DNA from: Vibrio spartinae
GTDB taxonomy: Bacteria; Pseudomonadota; Gammaproteobacteria; Enterobacterales; Vibrionaceae
Assembly: GCF_024347135.1 (NCBI RefSeq)
Contig: NZ_AP024908.1
Location: 868,001-932,000, forward strand
DNA length: 64,000 nucleotides
Reading direction: 5' to 3'
Under the pieces are notes generated by a model that saw only the letters and a list, made by a program, of their open reading frames with translations, was not told where the DNA came from and ran no database searches. The translations under genes and the position numbers were made by a program. Positions 45,135 through 54,817 of this stretch are shown piece after piece. Within the stretch, counting starts at the first letter, position 1. Each line of letters starts with the position of its first letter.

Positions 45135-46460
45135 TTATGCTTCAACGCACCGTTGCCGTACCCGACCAATATACGGATAAAGAAAAGCAAAACGCCCGAC
45201 ATAAAACAGCGTAAATGCCAGCCACAGTCCCTGATTTCCCCAGACATCAATCGTCAGATAAATCGCCAGCAGAAAAACCAACAGGGCCATAAAGGTTGAG
45301 TTTCTGACCGGTCGAGTGGTGCCGCTCCCGGTGAAAATACCGTAGACAGTCAGACCAAACCCGGCAAGCAGTGGAAAAACGATGAGCCATGCACTGACCT
45401 GATGATACTGTGCAACGACGCTGGGAGTTTGGGTAAACAGCAGCACCTGTTGACGATGCGTAATCACCATCACCACCGCCAGTAACACAACCAGCCAGCT
45501 CGTCCACTGAAAATTCATTTTGAGCACATGTTTAAAAAGATCCAGTGATTTTTCGCCGACCGATTTGCCACTGAATACACTTGAGGCATTGGCAATGCCT
45601 TCAAACATATAGCTCATCAGGAAGGTCATCTGCATCATAATCGCATTGGCGGCTAATATATCCGCCCCCAAAGCCGAACCGAATCGTGCCATGCAGTTAA
45701 ACATCGCCAGCAGACAGACCGTTCGCAACATCAGATCGGTATTGGCAGAGAGAATGGTTTTGAGCTCCTGCCAACCTATTTTTGCCAAACCAAGATAAGG
45801 AGCAAATGAAAATCCCGCCGCCCGACGCACCAAATAAAGACCAATCACAAACGTAGCGATCTGCGCCGTCAGCGTCGCAATCGCCACCCCGGCAACGCCC
45901 ATGTTAAAGCTGACCACAAACAGAATATCTAACACGATATTGAGTACATTGCCGAAGATTTGGGTCAGCAATGTCTCTTTTACTTTCGCCTGCCCCATCA
46001 ACCAGCCAATCAGGGTATAATTGAGCAGTACAAACGGCGCGCCCCAAATGAGGATGAAAAAGTACTGTTTGGTCTGCGCAGCAACATCCGGCTCTGGCTG
46101 AATAATCCACTCGGCACCACGCCAAATCAGGCTCTGAGCGAGTATAAAAATCACACCGACGATCCCCGCCATGACAAAAGGATGCAGTAAACTGCTTGCC
46201 TTCGCTTGCTCACTGTTTTTGCCTAACGCAATCGCACTCTGCCCCGTGGTACTGACCCGGAAAAACCCGAACAGCCAATACAGGGTATTCATTATCACCG
46301 TCCCGACCGCCACGCCACCAATCAGCGCTGCCGACCCAAGCTGACCGATAACCGCGGTATCCACCGCCCCCAGTAACGGCTGCGTCAACGTTGAAATGAC
46401 AAAAGGAATCGCAATCTTTAAATAATCTTTATGAGTCAGAGAGGTGGTCATATTTCGCAT
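45135..46460 (-). CDS. MATE-family efflux transporter, DinF type
   Basis: 441 residues with about twelve hydrophobic helices. The MATE opening IAIPFVISTLTQPLLGAVDT, then AVIGQLGSAA, is clear, and it groups by eye with the DinF branch. It exports drugs or cationic metabolites with sodium or proton exchange. A start three codons downstream is also possible. No LexA box is obvious upstream, unlike E. coli dinF behind lexA. A single gene. Confidence 0.9.
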   Translation of the reverse strand: MRNMTTSLTHKDYLKIAIPFVISTLTQPLLGAVDTAVIGQLGSAALIGGVAVGTVIMNTLYWLFGFFRVSTTGQSAIALGKNSEQAKASSLLHPFVMAGIVGVIFILAQSLIWRGAEWIIQPEPDVAAQTKQYFFILIWGAPFVLLNYTLIGWLMGQAKVKETLLTQIFGNVLNIVLDILFVVSFNMGVAGVAIATLTAQIATFVIGLYLVRRAAGFSFAPYLGLAKIGWQELKTILSANTDLMLRTVCLLAMFNCMARFGSALGADILAANAIMMQMTFLMSYMFEGIANASSVFSGKSVGEKSLDLFKHVLKMNFQWTSWLVVLLAVVMVITHRQQVLLFTQTPSVVAQYHQVSAWLIVFPLLAGFGLTVYGIFTGSGTTRPVRNSTFMALLVFLLAIYLTIDVWGNQGLWLAFTLFYVGRFAFLYPYIGRVRQRCVEA

Positions 46461-46697
46461 CTACATCCAAGGTGTTTGAAGCATCAGTTATTTTGGGTCA
46501 GTGCCGCAATATGACCGATCAAACCGGAATCGTAAAGTCTCTTATTGCGATTTAATATTTTGGGCTGGGAGGGATGAATAATCTCTGCTCACAAGGCAAC
46601 GCTGACCATCAGGCGCACCAACTTCAAACCAAGCACGCCGAGATTCATATCAAAACAACGGCGTATAACAGGCTACCTTGATGTCTTCGTTAACCCA

Positions 46698-47147
46698 TCA
46701 TACGCCCACATTTGCCTTATATTTGAATCGGTTGACAGACTCATAGCCAACAATAACTATCAGCGACATCAACAACCAAACTAACCACTTAAACCCATTT
46801 TGAACGACGACAACATGAATAGGGTTACCAATAAGAAAATCCATTAATGGTTGTCGAACAAATGCACCATGAATTGCCATTAATAATACTGAGAAAATGA
46901 TTGTGGCTTTCATGCGACCAAATATTATCAACTTCTCTCTTGCTAACATGTATAGGACTGTGGCCCCAAGGCCATATTCTATTGATGTTATCAGTGCGAC
47001 ATACCGAACACTCCAAGAGGGTTGAATAGACATCCCCTGCATTTGCGTAGCAACCCAACTGGGCAACCACTCCGCAGATATAATATGGACAATAAAACTA
47101 CTTGATGATGCAATTGCCGCAACGACTAAAAAATAGAAAATCCTCAT
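46698..47147 (-). CDS. Small membrane protein, cassette-like
   Basis: About 149 residues from ATG 47147 (AAAGGAAG seven bases upstream). A longer frame reaches 47339, but its first 64 codons lie inside an attC-like sequence and do not look coding. Four hydrophobic helices near residues 3-22, 47-67, 78-98 and 116-136. No family recognised. Its position directly after an attC-like site suggests an integron gene cassette. Confidence 0.6.
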   Translation of the reverse strand: MRIFYFLVVAAIASSSSFIVHIISAEWLPSWVATQMQGMSIQPSWSVRYVALITSIEYGLGATVLYMLAREKLIIFGRMKATIIFSVLLMAIHGAFVRQPLMDFLIGNPIHVVVVQNGFKWLVWLLMSLIVIVGYESVNRFKYKANVGV

Positions 47148-47183
47148 ATACTTCCTTTTAACGAATCGTGATTTGACTTGTGT

Positions 47184-47304
47184 GCTAACGCTTGTAATCG
47201 TCGTGAGCAACGCGACCACCTCACCTACGCATGCACCATAAACACAAAACCCAACCTTGAACTTTTCATGCCAAGCGTTGGGAATCTCTCTTAAGCTTGT
47301 TATA
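47184..47304 (-). repeat. attC-like (VCR-type) integron site
   Basis: On the minus strand it begins TAACAAGCTTAAGAGAGATT and CCCAACGCTTGGCAT, then runs to GCGTTAG about 120 bases on. Length and end blocks match Vibrio super-integron repeats. It follows the kinase gene stop within seven bases and precedes the membrane-protein gene, the normal place for an attC between two cassettes. The match is remembered, not computed. Confidence 0.6.
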
Positions 47305-47310
47305 TATGTA

Positions 47311-47826
47311 TTATTTAGCATGCACGAAAGCAAAATCATTCAGCTCTGACACGGTTTTGATGATGTAGACATCTTTGCTTCTAGAGTACGCCATTAACTG
47401 AGATGAAAAATCATCATTCCAGAACCTAGGGCATAGCTTCAGAGTCTTATAGCTATTCAGAGAACCTTTTAATATGGCGCTGCCATCAGGCCAACCCTCA
47501 GGTTTTACAAATAACCCTTTCAGCAAGCGCTTGGTCACAAACCAGTAACTGACTGAGTATGGTAGGTCGATATAAACAAGAGTATCTGCCGCAGCTAAAC
47601 GCTCATAAAAGGAACTGATGGGACCAAGCCCGTCAATGACCCATGAGTCTGAACACAGTATATCGTTGTGAGCCGCATCAAATTCTTCTCGCGCTACAAA
47701 CTCGCCATTTGGTTTGTAGACCAATGAATCGAGTTGGTGAAGCGGTAAACCGCTCGCTAACGCTAATGCTTTGCTTACTGTTGATTTTCCGCTACCCGGC
47801 TTTCCAAAAACTGCTACCTTTTTCAT
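47311..47826 (-). CDS. P-loop kinase-like protein, topology-modulation type
   Basis: 171 residues. Walker A is VFGKPGSGKSTVSKAL at residues 6-21; then come a substrate block PLHQLDSLVYKPNG, WVIDGLG and TLVYIDLPYSVSYWF. This matches the FlaR-like or DNA-topology-modulation adenylate-kinase-like family, whose real substrate is unknown. Such genes are frequent as integron cassettes in Vibrio, and an attC-like site follows at once. A hairpin lies upstream. Confidence 0.82.
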   Translation of the reverse strand: MKKVAVFGKPGSGKSTVSKALALASGLPLHQLDSLVYKPNGEFVAREEFDAAHNDILCSDSWVIDGLGPISSFYERLAAADTLVYIDLPYSVSYWFVTKRLLKGLFVKPEGWPDGSAILKGSLNSYKTLKLCPRFWNDDFSSQLMAYSRSKDVYIIKTVSELNDFAFVHAK

Positions 47827-47870
47827 TTAAATCCCTCCAAGAGACGCGTTCCCAAAAGGTAGAAAAAGAA

Positions 47871-47892
47871 AACCCACCTTCTAGGGTGGGTT
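47871..47892. terminator. Hairpin between the kinase and IS110 remnants
   Basis: AACCCACC/GGGTGGGTT around TTCTA, with A-rich sequence on the left, so on the minus strand the stem is followed by TTTCTTTTTC. It could end a minus-strand transcript entering the kinase gene. Confidence 0.65.
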
Positions 47893-48017
47893 AGATTTAT
47901 ACAAAGTATACCAAAATCCCACCATTCCTAAGGAATGATGATAATTCGATTGTTAAGTTGAACTTGATCAGATTTCATACACCCACTTTTATATAAAGGC
48001 GCTCAGTTGTCAATTTG

Positions 48018-48724
<707 letters not shown>

Positions 48725-48758
48725 TTATTGACGGCATAGTCTCTTGTTATGTAAGCAT

Positions 48759-50117
48759 TTATACTCGACTAACATCAAATGAATAATTACCCTTTTCAAT
48801 TTTAATATCTTGTACAAAATCACTGTATGTATAATCACGTGAGAAATACGAAAAAGATTTTAAGTCAAAATAGTCCCTAGCAGTCATAAAGTCTCTAGAG
48901 AGTTCCTTGGATATCTTCAATGACTCTTTATGATCTATCGAAGCACTTAAATTGAAGCTAGTAACCCCAGTAAACGAATTCTCGTCACTTACACTAGCAC
49001 CCAACGAGAATAAACTTTTTATAAAGTCTGATTTTTTATTATCCCAGCCAAAAGCTAAAACCGGACCTACTGAAACACCCTTTATGTAGTTTCTATGCTG
49101 CTCCAACCATTTATAGGTTTCGTCTATGGTCTTATTTGATTCACCAGCATAAAGCAAAACATTAACTTTAACATCGATTCCTGCCTCCTGAGCTTGTTCA
49201 AGAAGGTTAGATGCACGAGATAAATATCTTTCTGGTGTTTTTGACTTACCCATTTGCTTAATTTGCGTTGGGCTCGCGCTTTCTAAGCCAAGATCTAAAA
49301 CTTTCATTCCTGCTTTTGCAAGTGCGGGAATTTGCTTAAGAGGGAAAGTATCCGCTCGTGATTCTGCTCGCCAAAGGTAAGTATGAGAATGAAACTCTCT
49401 TTGCTGAGTTAATTCTTCAAGCCAAGCTAATGTGGGCTTGAACATTGACGCTTCAAAATACGGAGACATTGGGTTGAGATCATCAGCTAATAATGTAGCG
49501 GATGCTTCTGAAGAAATCATCAAAGGAGATTTCAGTGGTTGCAGTTTTTCGTCTCTCTCTTGGCAAAAATCACACTTCATACCGCAACCACGAGAAACTT
49601 CAATACTAGGTTGATAAAGCTCCCTCTTATCGACAAGATCGTAGTTAAGCGGGACATAACGAGATAAATGTTCAACTTTTCTTCCAAGAAGATCTGAAAT
49701 TTGATTTTCACCTAAACCATCAATGATTTTATCGACATATGGTAGTAGTTGCGCTAATTGATTAATTTCACCGTCAATAACCCAGCGCCCACCAATAACA
49801 ACCTCTCTAATTTTCAACTCATTTTTTAATATTTGAGTGAAATCATTAATCCAACCAATCGCATAAAAACTTGGTATCGAAATAAATACTGGAAATTGAG
49901 TGTTCACAATTCCTAATTTTGCGCAATAGTCTGCAAATTCTCGTGGTACTGAAAAGTGTCCATGTAGTTGAATAGCTGATAAACCAGACTTTTTGATGAG
50001 TGAAGTTAAGGATAAAAGTCCATAATTCAGATAGTTATTTTTCTTATTGATTACGTTTGCATCTTTTTTTACCGTCAATTGCCCTGCGCTAATACAATAA
50101 ACATCATACATCGACAC
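48759..50117 (-). CDS. B12-binding-type radical SAM protein
   Basis: 452 residues. Residues 1-150 resemble a degenerate cobalamin-binding-type domain (LLSLTSLIKKSGLSAIQLHG, IREVVIGGRWVIDGE). The radical SAM core has CGMKCDFC (CxxxCxxC) after EVSRG, near residue 178, then GMKVLDLGLESASPTQIKQM. Such enzymes cut S-adenosylmethionine to make a radical and often methylate or rearrange peptides, lipids or antibiotics. No precursor peptide or partner gene is beside it. It is AT-rich compared with the backbone and lies between an IS110 remnant and a repeat cluster, so it was probably acquired. Confidence 0.82.
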   Translation of the reverse strand: MSMYDVYCISAGQLTVKKDANVINKKNNYLNYGLLSLTSLIKKSGLSAIQLHGHFSVPREFADYCAKLGIVNTQFPVFISIPSFYAIGWINDFTQILKNELKIREVVIGGRWVIDGEINQLAQLLPYVDKIIDGLGENQISDLLGRKVEHLSRYVPLNYDLVDKRELYQPSIEVSRGCGMKCDFCQERDEKLQPLKSPLMISSEASATLLADDLNPMSPYFEASMFKPTLAWLEELTQQREFHSHTYLWRAESRADTFPLKQIPALAKAGMKVLDLGLESASPTQIKQMGKSKTPERYLSRASNLLEQAQEAGIDVKVNVLLYAGESNKTIDETYKWLEQHRNYIKGVSVGPVLAFGWDNKKSDFIKSLFSLGASVSDENSFTGVTSFNLSASIDHKESLKISKELSRDFMTARDYFDLKSFSYFSRDYTYSDFVQDIKIEKGNYSFDVSRV

Positions 50118-50544
50118 TTAACTCCTATTTTTATTATTATGCTTAGGTGATTACTGTCGCTTGGTCACATAACAGTTTATTATACAGAACCACTCTATAG
50201 GAATACTTCTGTATAACTTACCGCCACTTGATGAAATTTCTATCCTAATCGCATGAAAAAACAGACAAAATGTCAGTAAAAAACATCACTACGTCAGAAA
50301 TCACAGCACAACGCTGTCTAATTTGCTCACAAATGATTGACTAACATTCCCACCACCATATACATCTCGGATAAGCGCCATGTGTTGGCAAATAAGCATC
50401 TGAACACCCTACATAGCATTGAATAGGTTACTAAAAATCGCCAGAAAAAATTAACCTCAACATGACATTTTTTGATGCAGGTAGGTTTTGTACAAAATTT
50501 CAGCGTTTTAATCATCAGGAAATTGGCTTTTAAAAAATGTTTCA
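50118..50544. other. Intergenic region with no clear gene
   Basis: About 430 bases that should hold the radical SAM promoter. A 72-codon minus-strand frame at 50327-50545 has no ribosome binding site and no family. Cluster II of the hairpin repeats starts at its end. Confidence 0.45.
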
Positions 50545-51716
50545 CTCAATCCAAATCAACGACTCAACCAAGAAAACCATTCACGGAAGAATGGTTAGGC
50601 TTTTCCGGGCAGGACGCCCGTAAAAGCTGGTTCTGGACAACGTGCGACGCCGTCAAACAAAAAAGATCTTCTGGTTACGCTTGCATCTTGGCAAGAGTTA
50701 CTGGCGCACAAGACACCAATGCCTCTGAAATCGAAAAACGTAATTGTGCGTCAAAATTTGGGGCCGAAGGCTGGGGAGATGAACATTGTGGCTCTGTTGT
50801 TTGAGGCGCAATGAGTTTATTAATTTCTGCGACATCTGATGCACGCGCCCCAGATACTTTTGGCGTTCCAAAAGTACCCAAAAGAACGTTTTAGTTCGTG
50901 GTCGCAGCCCGGGTCGCTTTTATTCGCTCCTGCTCACGAAAAGCTAAAAATTCATCCTTGAATTTTTACCCTGAGTGCATCGTTCAAGTCGGCTCTTAAA
51001 ATGTTTCTCTCAATTCAAATAAGCCACTAAACCAAGAAAACCATTCACGGAAGAATGGTTAGGCTTTTCCGGGCAGGACGCCCGGAAAAGACGGTTCTGG
51101 ACAACATGCGACGCCGTCAAACAAAAAAAGATTTTCTGGTTCGTCTTTCATCTCTGAAAGATGAACTGGCGCACAGAGCACCAATGCTTCTGAAACCGAA
51201 AAACGAGATTGTGCGTCAAAATTTGGGGCCGAAGGCTGGGGAGATGAACATTGTGGCTCTGTTGTTTGAGGCGCAATGAGTTTATTAATTTCTGCGACAT
51301 CTGATGCACGCGCCCCAGTTCCTTTTGATGGATGTCAAAAGGAACCAAAAGCATCTTTTTTGGGTTCAGTACGCGTTATCAGGGTCGGATTGATTCGCAT
51401 CCTGCTCAAGCAATCCTGAAAAATCGTCCTGATTTTTCACCCTGAGCCCTGTGACCAAATTGGCTTTTTGCTATGTTTCACTCAACTTAAATCAACCACT
51501 CAACAAAGAAAACCATTCACGGATGAATGGTTAGGCTTTTCCGGGCAGGACGCCCGTAAAAGCTGGTTCTGGACAACATACACATTAGCCAAATAAAAAA
51601 AGATTTTCTGGTGACTCTTGCATCTTGGCAAGAGTTACTGGCGCACAGAACACCAATATCCCTGAAACCGAAAAACTCAATTGTGCGTCAAAATTCGGTG
51701 CCAATGGCTGGGTAAA
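50545..51716 (-). repeat. Multi-hairpin repeat cluster II (two full units and one partial)
   Basis: The same unit as cluster I in reverse orientation. Landmarks on the plus strand include AACCATTC/GAATGGTT hairpins near 50576, 51037 and 51511, GGGCAGGACGCCC near 50605, 51073 and 51547, the 9-bp stem AAAAATTCA/TGAATTTTT near 50947, and GAAAAATC/GATTTTTC at 51418-51438. CCTTCGGCCCC in reverse lies near 50760 and 51230. The cluster stops 30 bases before the end of the MNT-HEPN gene. Confidence 0.85.
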
Positions 51717-51746
51717 TCAAAGTTAAAATACAGCGCTCAGGGGCGC

Positions 51747-52625
51747 TCAATCCCCAATCTTATCCCGACAAACCCGCTCCGTTAACTCCTGCAAACGCTG
51801 CACTTCACCTGCCAGATAATTAAGCTCTTCTTCAGTGATTTCGTAATATTCAGAGTAACGCGCTTCGATATAAGCCCGTTGTAGGCGGCGGAAGCTGCGA
51901 CGGTGCAATTTGCTGTCGAGCGGGAAAATCGTCGCAAAATCAGGGGCGATTTGTGAACACAGTTTACCCAGCTTTTCAATATCGTGAGATTTGGGTAAGT
52001 AATTGGTGCAGACGAGTAACGTTCCAGCAAGAAACCGTTCTGTCGATTGATGCAATTCAAATGCAGACTTTTTGAGTTTGCCTCGATTTTTATCAAAATG
52101 ATAAGTCACCAGAAAATCCGAAGCACTCTCAAACCACTGCTCATAATGCTTACGGGCGATTTCCCGTTTTTCTGCCTCGGTTAAATCACCCGGCTCTGCC
52201 AGTGGTTTCGGTGTGGCGGCAAACAGCTCAATCCCTTCTTCGCGAATATCCCGAAAAAAATAATGCCCCTGTTGCAGTCGATTATTCACTTCGTTTAAAT
52301 CATGCACAATCAAACCCAGCGGAGCAGAGGTGACTTTACGGTCAATCTGCTCTTTGGCACGTTGCCAGACGACATCTTCCTCAACCATTGCCGCTTTATT
52401 GACAATCACCAGAATATCGTAGTCACTGATATAACCATTAACCGGATCCTTGACCCAATTCCCCTTAGCATGGCTGCCAAACAGGATGATTTTCAGAATA
52501 CGGAATTCACTCTTACTCCCCGCTTTACCTTGCAGATAATCGTCTAACGTGTCGCGCAGAATAGTTGAGATCGTCGCCAGCTCACGCTGTTTATATTCGG
52601 GCAGATGGTCAAGTGCTGTTTTCAT
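51747..52625 (-). CDS. Nucleotidyltransferase-HEPN fusion protein, copy 2
   Basis: 292 residues from ATG 52625, the position where identity with copy 1 begins (MKTALDHLPEYKQ). The nucleotidyltransferase residues are kept: LFGSHAKG, then SDYDILV. The HEPN half keeps LHQSTERFLAGTLLVCTNYL and RRLQRAYIEARYSEYYEIT. It differs from copy 1 mainly around residues 160-200 and has a Tyr where copy 1 has His in the final motif (SEYYEI against SEHYEI). Both copies look intact. The 3' end abuts repeat cluster II. Confidence 0.8.
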   Translation of the reverse strand: MKTALDHLPEYKQRELATISTILRDTLDDYLQGKAGSKSEFRILKIILFGSHAKGNWVKDPVNGYISDYDILVIVNKAAMVEEDVVWQRAKEQIDRKVTSAPLGLIVHDLNEVNNRLQQGHYFFRDIREEGIELFAATPKPLAEPGDLTEAEKREIARKHYEQWFESASDFLVTYHFDKNRGKLKKSAFELHQSTERFLAGTLLVCTNYLPKSHDIEKLGKLCSQIAPDFATIFPLDSKLHRRSFRRLQRAYIEARYSEYYEITEEELNYLAGEVQRLQELTERVCRDKIGD

Positions 52626-52853
52626 AATCGCGGCATAGGGTTGGTGGTAGATGAATGGCGTTAGCATAAAAGAAGGGGCTGACAAAGAACACCACCAACT
52701 CTCATTTTGCGCATATTGCTGATTAAAATGCGATTCAATTCAAAGCTGTAGCGAGTTCTAGCCATTCACAACCTTTTGGTATTAAACGCTGTGAAGGCTG
52801 AGTGTGTCTAACGTCGCCCTTGGAGATGGCCCCAATATGGCATTAAAATACAA

Positions 52854-52880
52854 AACGCCCGATGAAATACATCCGGCGTT
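52854..52880 (-). terminator. Terminator after the 2H phosphoesterase gene
   Basis: On the minus strand AACGCCGGATG pairs with CATCGGGCGTT (one mismatch) around TATTT and is followed by TTGTATTTT. Confidence 0.8.
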
Positions 52881-52929
52881 CATCTCATAGTGACAACCTA
52901 TGTTAGGACAAGTCACACCTTTATGTTAA

Positions 52930-53493
52930 TCATGAGAGCGGGAGTCCACTTATCTTGTATGGGCGTTCTAAAGGGATTTCCTCTAACTTTCTCAGTATAT
53001 TTGTGTCAAAGTCAAATTCAACTACCTGCAACTTAGAAATTCTACCGCTAATACAAAAGTCTTGATTATTCCAGAACTGCACCATGCCTTGACATTCTCT
53101 GGAACTCTCATCATTCCCTACACCAACATGGGGTATAAAGTCGATATCTAATCTTAGATTGTCTGCCAATAGCCCGCTGTATAGAGAATCATGCAATTTG
53201 ATTAGATGACTGAACCCCTCATCCGGAACAAGAAAAGCATGATGATAATTATTGAACGCATCCTTATTGATAGTCGCGCACCTAATCTTGAAGTCAAAAG
53301 GTAGAAAGCTTCTACTTTTTTCAATAACCTCTCGTTTAAATGCCTCGATTGAAACATTAAAAACGGGGAACACCAGCGTAAAATGCGGTTCTACTACGTG
53401 ATAAAATAGAACATCGTTCTCAGCCCTAAAAGACTGAATTAAATCATAGTCATCACCTGAAAACTCAGGAACAGCAATAACTAAAAGTGCCAT
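52930..53493 (-). CDS. 2H phosphoesterase / 2'-5' RNA ligase-like protein
   Basis: 187 residues from ATG 53493, with GGAGGAA a few bases upstream. The two HxT-like motifs are PHFTLVFPVF near residue 41 and PHVGVGNDES near residue 122; the second has Val in place of the usual Thr, so activity may differ. The family cuts or joins 2'-5' or cyclic phosphodiester bonds in RNA and nucleotides. An attC-like sequence lies directly upstream, so it may be a cassette gene. Confidence 0.8.
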   Translation of the reverse strand: MALLVIAVPEFSGDDYDLIQSFRAENDVLFYHVVEPHFTLVFPVFNVSIEAFKREVIEKSRSFLPFDFKIRCATINKDAFNNYHHAFLVPDEGFSHLIKLHDSLYSGLLADNLRLDIDFIPHVGVGNDESSRECQGMVQFWNNQDFCISGRISKLQVVEFDFDTNILRKLEEIPLERPYKISGLPLS

Positions 53494-53508
53494 ATTTCCT
53501 CCGAACAC

Positions 53509-53585
53509 ATAACGCCGTAGCTACCAAAACCAACCGCATACCAAAAATGCCGGATGTTGCGAATCCCTCTTGAGGAGCTTGTTAG
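53509..53585 (-). repeat. attC-like (VCR-type) sequence, partial
   Basis: On the minus strand TAACAAGCTCCTCAAGAGGG is followed by ATTCGCAACATCCGGCATTT and GGTTGGTTTTGGTAGCTACG, very close to the first 80 bases of Vibrio integron repeats. The second half is missing. The TAA of its start is the stop codon of the HPP gene, as is usual for cassette genes. Confidence 0.8.
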
Positions 53586-54040
53586 AACTCTGATTTTAAA
53601 CTGTATTGTTGAGCTTTTTGAAGACCTTTACTCATCAAAACTATCACGACAGAGCCAATCAAGACAGGCGTAACTAAGAATGACCAACCATGGCCTGCCA
53701 ACATAATTAGAATTGGATTCGCTCCTGCCGGTGGATGCGTTGTTTTAGATACCAACATACATGTAATACCTAACCCTGTCGCAACAGCCAAACTCATCGG
53801 TGTTACACCTACATACTGGGAAAACACTATACCAATACTGGCTGTGACCAAATGACCAAAAATTACATTTTTGGGTTGAGCAAGTGGGCTCTGTGGCAAA
53901 CCAAAAACTAGCACTGCTGTTGCCCCAAATGGAGCCATTACCAAAGCTGCACTTTCCACATTAGCTTCTACCATCAAGAGAAGACCAAGAGTAATTGAAG
54001 CCCCAACTCCTGCTACTAAAGCAGACACATAATGATTCAT
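53582..54040 (-). CDS. HPP-family inner-membrane protein
   Basis: 152 residues with four or five hydrophobic helices and the family signature SKTTHPPAGANPILIM. HPP proteins have been linked to nitrite transport in some bacteria and chloroplasts; the role here is unknown. The stop codon lies in an attC-like sequence. It is divergent from a TetR gene with two operator-like palindromes between, so TetR probably represses it. Confidence 0.85.
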   Translation of the reverse strand: MNHYVSALVAGVGASITLGLLLMVEANVESAALVMAPFGATAVLVFGLPQSPLAQPKNVIFGHLVTASIGIVFSQYVGVTPMSLAVATGLGITCMLVSKTTHPPAGANPILIMLAGHGWSFLVTPVLIGSVVIVLMSKGLQKAQQYSLKSEF

Positions 54041-54059
54041 ATAAACCTCACGATTAAAA

Positions 54060-54077
54060 GTAGAACAATCTGTCTAC
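54060..54077. promoter_or_regulatory. TetR operator-like site 1
   Basis: GTAGAACAATCTGTCTAC has one half-site identical to that of site 2, with a weaker partner. Centre-to-centre distance to site 2 is 26 bases. Confidence 0.6.
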
Positions 54078-54085
54078 TTTTGATT

Positions 54086-54103
54086 GTAGACAGATCGGTC
54101 TAC
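54086..54103. promoter_or_regulatory. TetR operator-like site 2
   Basis: GTAGACAGATCGGTCTAC is an 18-base palindrome with one mismatched pair, in the short space between the HPP and TetR genes. Confidence 0.75.
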
Positions 54104-54142
54104 CTTTGTCAATATACGCAAAACCGACTTTGAGGTGTCTTT

Positions 54143-54694
54143 ATGAGTAAGAAACGAGACTTACTATTAAGTACAGCATTAGAACTTTTTTATCGACACG
54201 GTATTAATTCCATTGGAATTAATGAAGTAATCAAGGTTTCTGGTGTGGCGAAGAAGACGCTATACAGCCACTTCAACAGCAAAGAAGATTTGGTACTCAG
54301 GGCTTTAGAGAAAAGACACCTTACCTTTATGCAATGGTTAGAAGCTAAACTTGAAAACACAACCAATAATAGTGAGTTGATTGACACACTATTTCATTCT
54401 TTAAAGGGTTGGTTTGACGGTGATGAGCCTGAACTAGGCCATTTTAACGGATGTTTCTTTATAAACACTTCTGCGGAATTCCATGACGCTAAAAGTGAAA
54501 TATCTAGCTATTGTAGCTTCCACAAAGCACAAGTACGCCAGTTAATACAAAGCAAGCTAAGTGGGGATTCAGAAGATTTGCTCAATGCGATATGTTTACT
54601 AAAAGAAGGGGCAATCACAACAGCTTATATGACAGGCGCAAGTTCTGAAGTAATAGAGAACAGTGTGAAGATCTTACGCCGTCTTGAGTGCTAA
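54143..54694 (+). CDS. TetR-family regulator of the divergent HPP gene
   Basis: 183 residues. The helix-turn-helix is ELFYRHGINSIGINEVIKVS, then GVAKKTLYSHFNSKEDLVLR. The C-terminal domain is of the TetR_C_16-like or AcrR type with HFNGCFFINTSAEF. It lies 102 bases from the HPP gene with two palindromes between and probably represses both. The stop codon TAA overlaps an attC-like sequence on the plus strand, so the divergent pair is bordered by attC-like ends on both sides. Confidence 0.88.
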   Translation: MSKKRDLLLSTALELFYRHGINSIGINEVIKVSGVAKKTLYSHFNSKEDLVLRALEKRHLTFMQWLEAKLENTTNNSELIDTLFHSLKGWFDGDEPELGHFNGCFFINTSAEFHDAKSEISSYCSFHKAQVRQLIQSKLSGDSEDLLNAICLLKEGAITTAYMTGASSEVIENSVKILRRLEC

Positions 54695-54746
54695 CGTTGG
54701 AGTTCAGGGCCTCGCCCTGGAAGTCCGCTGCAACGATGTGTTATAA
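54690..54746 (+). repeat. attC-like imperfect palindrome after TetR
   Basis: GCTAACGTTGGAGTTCAGGG, then CCTCGCCCTGGAAGTCCGC, then TGCAACGATGTGTTATA. CAGGGC pairs with GCCCTG and CGTTG with CAACG with small bulges, the look of a short attC. It overlaps the TetR stop codon. The right core is not a perfect GTTRRRY. Confidence 0.5.
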
Positions 54747-54804
54747 TCGGTTTTTTTAATAAGTAAAATTTCAATTAATTTTAATAAAATCATTTAGTTA
54801 TAAT
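54743..54804 (+). repeat. AT-rich direct repeat, left copy
   Basis: ATAATCGG, a T-run, AATAAG, AAAATTT and TTTTAATAAAATCATTTAGT recur near 57953-58008 in the same order and direction, with an extra TCAATTAA in this copy. The two copies bracket the second bacteriocin block. Confidence 0.75.
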
Positions 54805-54817
54805 TAGCGTTAAATAA

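Noticed and set aside
47148..47339. N-terminal extension of the small membrane protein
   Set aside because: The DNA is better explained as a VCR-type attC site. The ATG at 47147 has AAAGGAAG upstream.
50327..50545. 72-codon minus-strand frame before cluster II
   Set aside because: No ribosome binding site and no domain. Part of it may be an old element, but I cannot support that.
50472..50804. Conserved-looking frame containing GQDARKSWFW in cluster II, also seen in cluster III
   Set aside because: The shared residues come from hairpins B and A of the repeat. Starts differ, the frame is short, and copies in other units are shifted.
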